A DNA stretch of 17,577 bases from Mucidula mucida (taxonomy: Eukaryota > Basidiomycota > Agaricomycetes > Agaricales > Physalacriaceae): the NCBI GenBank assembly GCA_015501055.1, contig JADNYV010000710.1, positions 1 to 17,577 of the forward strand, given 5' to 3'. The position numbers were made by a program, and so were the translations under genes. The notes beneath the pieces were generated by a model. It saw nothing but the letters and a program-made list of their open reading frames with translations. It was not told the origin of the DNA and ran no database searches. Below, piece after piece: positions 1-8,005 of the stretch; within the stretch, counting starts at the first letter, position 1; each line of letters opens with the position of its first letter.

Positions 1-2
1 CC

Positions 3-221
3 GACAAGTCAAGTGATTTTAGCAAGTTAGGATCTGTGTATCGACACAACAATCTTCTTCAATTTAAGAAGAGCCGTTTGGAGAGTTACCTTGTGCAGGA
101 TGAGTTCATGGTTAGACTGGGAATTTTGGAGGATGGCAAGATTGACAAATTCATTAGTAGGACTCTAACGGATGCAACAGATGTAACGGGAACTAACTAT
201 GGTATGGAGGTAGAGATCTAA
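3..221 (+). CDS. 3' end of an unrecognised protein-coding frame (partial)
   Basis: The frame is open from the left edge of the window to a TAA at 219-221, giving about 72 residues with no obvious ATG start. The ending is hydrophilic and acidic (GTNYGMEVEI at the C-terminus), with a basic Lys/Arg-rich stretch near the start (LQFKKSRLESY). Codon use looks like coding sequence rather than chance, but I recognise no domain. It runs convergently towards the helicase pseudogene that ends at 262 on the other strand. It may be the last exon of a gene lying left of the window, or another decayed fragment; nothing here separates the two. Confidence 0.35.
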   Translation, partial: DKSSDFSKLGSVYRHNNLLQFKKSRLESYLVQDEFMVRLGILEDGKIDKFISRTLTDATDVTGTNYGMEVEI

Positions 222-261
222 GATGTAGTAGGAATATTACTTAACAGTGTGAGGTATCAAA

Positions 262-2203
262 CTAGGGTGCAGTATTTTCATCATGTGCACCAGTACGACA
301 CCTGCATTTTGAAGGGGATTCAGCAGATGTCTCAGGAAGAGCTCTCTTTCCAAGCACAGTGTTCTGAACGGGAACATTCGACAGCTTGAGAACAAGACGT
401 GGTGCTGCATATGATTGAGACGCCTCTTCGCACTCTGCTGCAAGTAAACTGCGCTCTGGTACAGCTTCCTGTTTTGAAATATCCGCTTGCACGGCCATAT
501 ACTATACCATGAAGCTGCAAGTGTACTTGTAGAAAGCATATTTGTGTTCCTGCAGATGGTCCCAGTCCTTGGCAATAATCACAAATCTGGCGTACATAGA
601 GCACTGATAAGCATGGCTTGCAATGTGACAAAAGTGCTGGGAGGAATTTGACACTTGTATAGCCTTGCATGGTTCTGGGTATATGTATTGAGTTCCACTT
701 TTGAGCATGCCATCGCTTTATATGCTCAACAAGCACAGTGATGAAGTGTGCAGGTAGAGGTGCAAACATTGAATCCAATCACACACCAGACGCGCGTGAG
801 CGAGCATCTTTCAGGGCAAAGAAGTCAACCCATCTCTGTACCATTGCATAATCTGCAGTTGTTTTATTGTTGCCATTATGAGTGGCACACTGGCAGTCAC
901 ACTGCAATGGAGAAGCCTCTCCATGATGCAAGAGGTCAGCTGTGCGAGAACAGCACTCCTCAGTAGGATTATACTACTGTTGAATGACCCCTGGAAGTTT
1001 CTTCCGACGCTCAGCATCCTCCTGGGCCTGCTTCGTTAATTTTGTTGTTGAGGCCACTTCCTGAACCCACACCGGAGCATAGGTAACTGCTGTTGCTTTC
1101 TTTTCATCCCGTCTAAACGCCCAATCCGCTGCTTGAGTGCGGGGAAAGAAAGAACCTCTGGTCCGGAGAACATATCAATATTGATGACATGAGCAACAGC
1201 GATGTTGAGCCCATATGTCAGAGTATCTGAAACAATCCCAACACGAGTAGACCCTGCTTTGAATTGTTGTTTAAACTCGACACAATCGCAAAGTGAAGTG
1301 AGTGATGTATATGTCGTGATGAGCTCCCAACAATTGGGGATGTTTTTGGGGATAAGGGAGTCCAGAAACGTCATGATATTGTTACCAGTAGAGATGCAAG
1401 TTGTGAAAATAAGTGTTTGGTGAATTTGGCATGCCTCAGTCATGCCAAACGGGACAAGATACGAGATGTCAAGCCATTGCCCACTGGAATAAGTAAATCA
1501 AAAGAAGCGAGGTATGTATTTGATATTGGAACGATCAACCGAGTACCATGTGTGGACATGAGTATCTGCAAATCCCAGGAGACGCGATATATATCGCACA
1601 TCAGCTGGTGTTGCAGTTGCGGTTACTGCTGCCCAGACAACATCAGTTTTAAGGCGCCATTGGAGTGAAGCCAGTCTCTGATAAGGCGCCTCAAACACTC
1701 CTGAACCCGACCCAGCAAGATGTGGTTCGTCAATGAGAGCCCAGTTAACGGCATGCTTGAACTTGTCCTCGTGAACCTTGAAAGAGTCACAGCCGGCCAT
1801 CTGGGGGCTCATGATCGCAAGTTGTATACCTGTTGCCTTGAATAACTCTTTGAAGAGATCCCGTCCATTGGCTGAAGCATCACGGAGACTGTCTTCATTT
1901 ATGACCCAAGTCACAATGCTGTACTTCTCTGCCGTGATTTTCTATGAGACAGTAAGCATATAGTCATATATTGTGAAGTATACCAACATGTTCCTCGCCT
2001 AATGCCTTTGTTGGCACCAGTAACAATGCTATCCCAGATTTGCGGCAAGCCTGCGCTGCAATGAGCGGCGCCAGGATGATCAACGTCTTGCCGGAACCAG
2101 TTGCTATTACGAGAAATACATCTCGGCCGCGGACTAGATCATATGAATGGAGAGATTGGTGTGGGTGTAGCGCCTCAACACCGCACTTCTTGCGGAGTAG
2201 CAC
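262..2203 (-). pseudogene. RecQ-like DEAD/DEAH-box DNA helicase pseudogene
   Basis: A superfamily 2 RecQ-like helicase can be followed on the minus strand through all core motifs. They are ATGSGKT (motif I, near 2120), PTKAL (Ia), IDEPH (motif II, normally DEAH), TATATP (III, near 1620), TLIFTTC (IV, near 1405), a VSDTLTYGLN block (V) and QRIGRLDG (VI, near 1120). A normal 55-nt intron fits at 1929-1983. The gene is broken in several places: TGA at 1495-1497; a one-base loss near 1112 inside motif VI, after which reading resumes in a frame with ATAVTYAPVWVQEV; TAG at 974-976; TGA at 779-781; a second frameshift near 640; and TAG at 502-504. Coding-like sequence, including a Cys-rich block (TADLLHHGEASPLQCDCQC) and a C-terminal region, continues to a stop at 262. 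No intact start was found upstream of 2203, where the frame is also interrupted. Expanded RecQ-like families of this kind are known in mushrooms. This copy cannot make an active enzyme. Confidence 0.85.
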
Positions 2204-2485
2204 GTCCAGCTATTCAGAGGATTGTTGTCAAGATGCTGTCAATCTCGGAGTTGGCGACATGGGAAATTTAAGGAGTGTTATGGATTAATAAGTGTAGAAT
2301 TAGTTATGCGGGTGTAGGGTATTCTAGGCGGTGAATTCAAGATGCATGATGGAAGCGAAATGAAAAACTACTGCGAGCGGCTCAATCTAGATCTCGGATA
2401 TGACCGGTCCGGCGGCACACCTTGGGGTTAGGGCTCGGCACTTCGAATTTTCAAAGTCCGAAGTGAGCCTATGAGGTACCCCCTA

Positions 2486-2742
2486 CTATCCGTACCGGTG
2501 GTCCGGATAATCACCTAGAAGTGGTTAAAGTGAAAATAAGTCCCAGAATACAGCATTTCCCGGTCTCGATGATTTAAGAATCTAAATCAGATACCTTTTT
2601 TACATCTCTGAGCGAAGCAGTGAGAAAATAGACGGATGGGAGGTATATGAAAACCGCGACGCGAGCATCAAAATCAGATCAGTGTTTGGGGTATTTCAGG
2701 CGCTGGAGGTTCCCAAAAAGTCTGGGAAAGCTATAGTACATA
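2486..2742 (+). repeat. Left 257-bp terminal inverted repeat
   Basis: Matches the reverse complement of 2957-3213 base for base except at 2522, 2716, 2720 and 2733. All four differences are transitions. The one at 2522 is T where the other arm has a CpG cytosine. Confidence 0.92.
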
Positions 2743-2956
2743 GATCCATGCTCAATACACTGATTGGCTATCATTCTTCAACAGAGAAAACACAGACGAA
2801 GCTATCGATGCCTCCCGACTGTCAGAGCGTGACTATTCACCAAGTCAAGCGTCACGCTGTTACATCACGCTTCGACGACTCATTTCGAGGTATAAAGCTT
2901 CGTCACTCCTCTAAGTTGATAGCGGTCAGGCTATACTACTACATACATGGTATATT

Positions 2957-3213
2957 TATGTACTACAGCTTTCCCAGATTTTCTGGGAACCTCCAGCGCC
3001 TGAAATACCCCAAACACTGATCTGATTTTGATGCTCGCGTCGCGGTTTTCATATACCTCCCATCCGTCTATTTTCTCACTGCTTCGCTCAGAGATGTAAA
3101 AAAGGTATCTGATTTAGATTCTTAAATCATCGAGACCGGGAAATGCTGTATTCTGGGACTTATTTTCACTTTAACCGCTTCTAGGTGATTATCCGGACCA
3201 CCGGTACGGATAG
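2957..3213 (-). repeat. Right 257-bp terminal inverted repeat
   Basis: Inverted partner of 2486-2742, about 98.4% identical (253 of 257) with no indels. If transcribed, the pair would fold into a very long hairpin around the 214-bp centre. Confidence 0.92.
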
Positions 3214-3215
3214 TA

Positions 3216-4010
3216 CATAGGTTCCAGACTCTACTAAGAGACGATCGTGAGTATCCCATCTTCTCTCGTTGAGCTGGTTTACGAGACTAGCCTAGGTCCT
3301 CCTTCTGTGTCTCATTGTGTCCAAGTTGTCTTTTCCGGATCCGCCAGCTATAATCTTCCTCCTGGGCGACAGCACCGGTATCGTCATGCGGTGATTGACT
3401 TGAACTCCAGTGAATACTCAAATAACCACCACCGGGTGCAATCGATAACTCCCGCAAATTCTAGGTCCACAAACTTTTTTTTTGGGGGGATGGACAATGC
3501 ATAACGACAAGCATGGAGGTGGGGCAGGTCTCTCTCTTGGCACGGTGCATGCCAACTCGTGAACGGGACTCCTACAACATGCGCTTGCTAGCCAAAAGTC
3601 CCAGTATGTTCATCCTCCTAACGGGTATATACAAGTCGTCCTCTAGAAGAGAAGACGAAGCAGAAGCCAGACCCATGCGAGTGGCCTATTATACCTACGT
3701 ACAAAAGCTCGAACGCGTACTGTTGTACTACACAAGAGTATAGAATTGATTCCAAAAAAAGAATGGGGGTTTCCCCAAAGAGGATCTCCAAAACTTTCAA
3801 TTCACTGCCGGTCACCCCGGTCAAGTACTACCCTACATCGGTCCCCAAACGCGCTTTTACTCCTGTTCAACTTCGTTTAAGCAAGTCACAACTGAGATTG
3901 GAACTCCACCAATGTGTTCGACCAGCTCGGTCTTCAACTAATAATCGCAAGTAATACAGTACAAAGCACGGTCAATAACAGACAACAAAATAAGTAGAAA
4001 GCAAGCTAAA
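3216..4010. other. Intergenic stretch with no recognisable gene
   Basis: Short open frames exist on both strands, but none has a recognisable motif, a plausible splice pattern or coding-like composition over its length. The one visible oddity is a homopolymer junction near 3476-3490, a run of T followed directly by a run of G. The right part (about 3960-4010) should contain the 3' untranslated region and polyadenylation site of the acyltransferase gene on the minus strand. Confidence 0.5.
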
Positions 4011-6500
4011 CTACTCCATCCCCTCCCCACCCCCATCCCCCTTACCCACCCTCTTCCTCTCATGCACCCTCGTAAAATGAATCCCATCCAGCTCCCCCGT
4101 AGGCGTCTTCGCAGGCGGCAAACTCGTCGGAAGCACCACCGTCGAAAACGGCGCCAACTTGAGCTTCTGCAGATCCGCATACGAACTCGTCCGGCTCCGC
4201 TTGCCGTTCCCCACCTTCTGGTCGCCATCAGGTATAAACCCAATGACATGCTCATAATCCCCAGAATCACTGTCATCCGATTCCACAGGTTCCGACTCGG
4301 CAGGGGGGTGAGGCGTCGCATCGCCCGCCCACGCGTTCGTGCCCCGCGTCGCGCTATGGCTCCATCCGAAAAGCCGCTCGTCGAGCCATGTCATGGGGTG
4401 GTTCAGACCGAGGCCCTGCGCGTCGACAGCGCCAGTGCTGCTTATACGCGACCAAATGCCCGGTACGCCGCTGGGAGGTGGAGCAACAGCCAATGGCTGC
4501 ATTTGCTGTGATGGATGTTAGCTCCTCCAAGTTTCCAGAAGTAACCAGTGGCCCACCTCTTTGAAATCGTCAAAGATCTTGGGACCAAAGTTATTGATAA
4601 CATTTGACACCTGGTTGGAAAGCTGTTCGCGCGTCGCCTTGAGCTTGTCAAGCTGCTTCTGCTGCCCAGGAAGGACCGCGAGTATCAACGGCCGTAACGA
4701 CCTGCGGCCCAAAATTAATATCGAAGAATTGGAAGAAGCAGTCAACATACTTGAGCACGTCGAATCCCGCCTCGCCAAACTTCAACGCAGCAAAGTTCAT
4801 GAACGGTAACGCAGCAGTGACAGCGAAAGGCGTCAATATTCGATATTTGAAAGGTAACCTCGCGCGGACAACCAACAATGTCGCCAACGCCGCGTACAAG
4901 CCATACAGGACGGGCGCTACTCCCATCGAGATCAACACTTTCCATGTTGCCAATACATCTCGTCCAGCAATTTTGACGGTCGACGCAGCCAATGCCTCTG
5001 CAGAACGCGGTCACGTCAAGTTACGTTACAGAAGTACTGCAAGGACACATACCCTTGGCTTTCTTCCTGGATAGTATCGACGCCAGGATCAACAGCGGCC
5101 CGTTAAGAATAGTTCCAGGTAGGGCTAACGCCGTCCACACGAGGAGCAAACACGTCCTGTAGCCCAACAGCCCCAACGCCGCCAAACTCGCCTTCCTTGC
5201 CCGCGGCACCTGATGGTCCCTCAACCCCAAATCCCTCAGCATTCGGTTGTACTTGAGGACGTCTTTCCTCAGCTGTACCACCTGCGGCTCATCCTTGAAC
5301 ACCTGATATCCTTCCAACAGCCTTCGATTCATCTCCACAACCTGCCCCAGCGTCGGATGCTCAAACGGCGTCTTGTACAGTCGCCGTATCGCCTGTATCA
5401 ACATGAGCGTGTCGTAATCCGGGGCGCGCACGGTGACAGTCTTCAGAGCGTCATAGATGAGATCGAGGAACCGCTGCACCGCGTCCCGCTTCTCCGCGCC
5501 GCCCTTCTTGAACGACTCGACAAACTCGGTCGGGACATCAAACGCCGTGCCAAACTCGACTACACCCCTCGAGCGGAATTTGTGCGCATGGAAGTAGGAC
5601 AGGCCGACTGGGACGATTTTGACTTTGAGATATGGGTTATTGGCCATCGCACCGAGCGCCATTATCGACACGCCAGCTTTGAGGGGGAGAAGGTCCGTGC
5701 GGTCGTGACTTCCACCTGTGAGCAAGTTTCAATAACGAGGGCACGGTGATCCACAAAAGTATCCACCTTCAGGGAAGATTCCGATACTGCCGTTATTCTG
5801 CAAGGACTCGTAAACGTGCCTATACATTTCCTGTTGATCCACAAAGGGTAGGGCCTTGTAGTCGACAGCCTCGGCACGCTCCCGGAATTTGGCCGTACCC
5901 TTTTCACCTCCAAACTCCTTTTTAATGCGTAATTGGTCGTCAGATATAACCTCCACGACTTCGGCGAGCAAGGAGCCTAGAGCGCGGGGAAGCATGATCT
6001 GCATGCGGGGTTTAAAGGTGGAGGTGAACTGAGTGCCTTCGCCTATGACGAGACAAGGATCGTCGGGGGACAGGCGTATCTTGCCTTTGCCAGTTTTCGC
6101 AGAGTCGGTCGCGCGGATGACGGGAACTAAAGCCACGTCAGAAATAGAAAGTAACGAGCCACAAAAACGTACTGCAGTCCATCAATCGACAAAAGAAGCC
6201 AACAAACCTTCTTTCCATACTTTTCGCGGCCACCAAGAATTGTACATGTCGATTCGTCTCCTTGTACACCTCCAAGCTAAGATTGAGATCCAGAAACTAT
6301 CGTTCATCAGTAACACAGCGTGCTTGCGTCACCATAGGACATGCCTGATTATGATGGGGTGCCCCAACGAATATGACCGGTCCCGACCTGGGTATGTTAT
6401 ACGCGCCTCTGGGCCTGATTTCGCGAAAGAATATGGTGAGAACGATGCGCCAGAACAGCATCGCTCCATCGAACGGGAGGTTGGCCAGGTCGTAAGCCAT
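4011..6500 (-). CDS. Glycerol-3-phosphate/dihydroxyacetone-phosphate acyltransferase, Sct1/Gpt2 type
   Basis: It transfers an acyl chain from acyl-CoA to sn-1 of glycerol-3-phosphate, the entry step of phospholipid and triacylglycerol synthesis at the ER. Seven exons join in frame: 6500-6345, 6296-6173, 6126-5767, 5715-5053, 4997-4751, 4701-4557 and 4505-4011, giving 2190 nt and 729 aa. Yeast Sct1 and Gpt2 are about 740-760 aa. The N-terminus has the family signature FFREIRPRGAYN (about 25-34). Next come the catalytic HX4D motif HNQFLD (H50, D55), IPVIR (94-98), FPEGGSHD (211-218) and VPVGLSYF (248-255). Hydrophobic membrane segments lie near 392-428 and 452-508. The C-terminal 165 residues are polar, with an acidic Ser/Asp tract (SEPVESDDSDSGDYE) that could be regulatory. 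The Pro usual after the motif I Asp (FxDP) is Leu here. Introns are 46-55 nt; the first needs a GC donor. The ATG at 6500 is chosen because it places the signature at the expected distance from the N-terminus. Confidence 0.93.
6297..6344 (-). other. 48-nt GC-AG intron inside the acyltransferase catalytic motif
   Basis: Reading on the minus strand, exon 1 ends with codons for HHNQ. The next exon must start FLD to complete the HX4D catalytic motif. Only a junction with donor GCATGT and acceptor ending GATAG joins the two in phase 0. No GT donor gives a continuous motif, and direct read-through (ACPMV) destroys it. GCATGT is the common GTATGT donor with the T-to-C change typical of GC-AG introns. 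Confidence 0.8.
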
Positions 6501-6806
6501 GGTGGTCCGGTGGAAAGACTGGCAGGCGCTAACTTTGGGGAACCCCTTATATGATCGGTGACCACGTGCGAAGCCGGGTGCGCGAATATCACAGGCATCC
6601 GGCTAGTTCGTCCGACTCGGTTACAACGAGCTGAATGAGTGGGCAGGAGGCAAGTTTCCACCGACTGAGAAGACGCTCCAGCCATCTCTAGACGTCGGAG
6701 AACCATGACAGCCAACGTCGTGGCACGCGGTAGATTCTTGATAGGGCTGAGAACGGACCTAGAAGGCAACGATAGATGTATGCTGGGGGTAGACGAATCA
6801 AGACTA
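6501..6806. other. Gap upstream of the acyltransferase gene; no gene seen
   Basis: This is the presumed promoter and 5' untranslated region of the minus-strand acyltransferase gene. Open frames here are short or run antisense or out of frame into that gene. No convincing TATA box or other element could be assigned by eye. Confidence 0.45.
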
Positions 6807-7302
6807 TCAGTGATGTACACGATGACAAACAACTGCTAGTATCACGCATTCCGAAACTCGAAAGTGTCGTGTATCGCTGCTGTTTAAAGTGTATACTTTG
6901 GGAGAATGATTATACTGTACCAGAAATTCTTCAAGAGCTGCTCCAAGCTTGGCCGCCATTTTGAAATCAACAAGGTTTGGAATTGACGCGACGTGAACGA
7001 GTGCAAGCAACCCTGAGCCTGGCAGAGCTATGGAACGTTGATCAGAGAGAGCATTGATGCACTGTCGGTCTGGGAATCGCATTGGTGCCACCATGCACGA
7101 GAAACAAGAGGGAGCGCGCTGCCTTGGTAGGATGATGGTCAAGAGCAAGAAAAGTCCAACGGCTACCGTTCGTCTGTGTTTGAAGCAAGGGGCAGGCAGC
7201 CGATAAATCCGTGAAATCGACTGGTACCACCCCCTCCGTGGGAATTATGTCGGTCCGCGACTCCGCGTAGCTCGTATTACTGGCAATCTTGGCCCAATCC
7301 AT
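6807..7302 (-). pseudogene. Unrecognised hypothetical gene, apparently frameshifted
   Basis: Two coding-like stretches lie end to end in different frames. The first starts at ATG 7302 (MDWAKIASNTSYAESRTD) and continues through EGVVPVDFTDLSAACPL and LALDHHPTKAA to GGTNA. The second continues FPDRQCINALSDQ, LPGSGLLALVHVASIPNLV and KLGAALEEFLVQ to a stop at 6807. The switch falls near 7077 and fits a one-base gain; no intron with good splice sites bridges it. I do not recognise the family. An exact part of the first stretch recurs inverted at 7753-7821, which supports its being a real, duplicated gene segment. It could be an intact gene with a structure I have misread. Confidence 0.4.
7186..7254 (-). 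repeat. 69-bp inverted duplicate, copy A
   Basis: Read on the minus strand, this segment matches 7753-7821 on the plus strand with two mismatches and no indel. It encodes the peptide PTEGVVPVDFTDLSAACPL in the frame that starts at 7302. Similarity stops abruptly on both sides. Confidence 0.85.
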
Positions 7303-7620
7303 CGACTACGCGCAGGTGCAGAATGTCATCAATTCCTTCCGAATTGTTCACATCCAGTACTTATTGGTGTGTAGTACATCATTATGCTATTCCTTGCTGT
7401 CTCCCCTTCAATGAACCAATTTCCCATTGCATTTGCGCTATTGTCCATCTAGAGCCTGCTCTCAGCGCAGATTAGCAGCTCAATAATCACATCGCACTGT
7501 CCCACTGTGCGCTCACGCTCACATGAGATTCTAAGCACCTGGCGTTGAGCGTAAGTAGTACTGTAAGATTGACTTGTACGTAGTAAAGTTGCCCAATGAC
7601 ACTATGAAAGCTCAAAGCTT
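7303..7620. other. Spacer between the inverted duplicates; no gene seen
   Basis: No frame of useful length with coding character, and no recognised repeat. It may contain the promoter of the minus-strand frame starting at 7302. Confidence 0.4.
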
Positions 7621-7827
7621 TTGGGATGTACATTGGAGTTCAAAAGTGGTGAGATTCCGTGCAAGATTTACCTCAGGTTCAGATGGAAGCAGACAATTGA
7701 GGAGACGCGCGACGCATTGAACGCGAGAGGCTTCGGCGATACGGGCTATGTAACCGACATATTTCCGACGGAGGGGGTGGTACCAGTCGATTTCACGGAT
7801 TTATCGGCTGCCTGCCCCTTGGTTTGA
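7621..7827 (+). pseudogene. Plus-strand fragment carrying the duplicated segment
   Basis: An open plus-strand frame of about 68 codons ends at TGA 7825-7827. Its second half contains TDIFPTEGVVPVDFTDLSA, the same peptide as in the minus-strand frame at 7302. Its first half (including IEETRDALNARGFGDTGY) is unrelated to that gene. The frame has no ATG at its beginning and no recognised domain. It is most simply a captured gene fragment left by an inverted duplication. It lies about 180 bp upstream of the ceramidase start and could be part of that gene's leader. Confidence 0.35.
7753..7821 (+). repeat. 69-bp inverted duplicate, copy B
   Basis: Partner of 7186-7254. The 3' 54 bp are identical; the only two mismatches are near the 5' end. 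The copies face each other across 498 bp. Confidence 0.85.
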
Positions 7828-8005
7828 GTTTGAAGGATAAATCAACAATTGTACCTGGGACCTGTCCCTGTCTCGGCATGTCACGGGATGGCTATTACCC
7901 TACTCGGCTCCGTCATCCTTGCTTCCACCCTCACCATCGCCGAAACCAACCGTCGTCGCGATTTCTGCTCTGTACATACACTCTCTAGTCCCCTGCTAGC
8001 TAACC

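Larger units (their letters stand above)
2486..3213. mobile_element. Non-autonomous fold-back (MITE-like) element with long terminal inverted repeats
   Basis: The 728-bp unit starts CTATCCGTACCGGTGG and ends with the reverse complement of that sequence. It is flanked on both sides by TA (2484-2485 and 3214-3215), which fits a TA target duplication as made by Tc1/mariner- or pogo-type transposases. The arms are 257 bp each and align without a gap. They enclose a 214-bp centre (2743-2956) with no convincing coding frame, so the element would need a transposase supplied elsewhere. The boundary is slightly ambiguous, because CCTATG lies just outside the left end and CATAGG just outside the right, so the original repeats could reach a little further. 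The superfamily call is inference; the inverted repeat is seen directly. Confidence 0.88.

Noticed and set aside
502..778. Separate small genes on the minus strand at 262-498, 332-778, 502-708 and 811-1017
   Set aside because: They are pieces of one helicase reading interrupted by stops and frame shifts; the coding signal continues across each break.
3247..3743. Two plus-strand frames of 76-85 codons
   Set aside because: No motif, low coding character, and the first runs through a long T-then-G homopolymer.
4062..4511. 149-codon plus-strand frame, Arg/Pro-rich
   Set aside because: Antisense shadow of the last acyltransferase exon; no family motif and extreme Arg content.
5213..5749. 178-codon plus-strand frame
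   Set aside because: Lies opposite the acyltransferase exon with FPEGGSHD and VPVGLSYF motifs; a mirror of constrained coding sequence.
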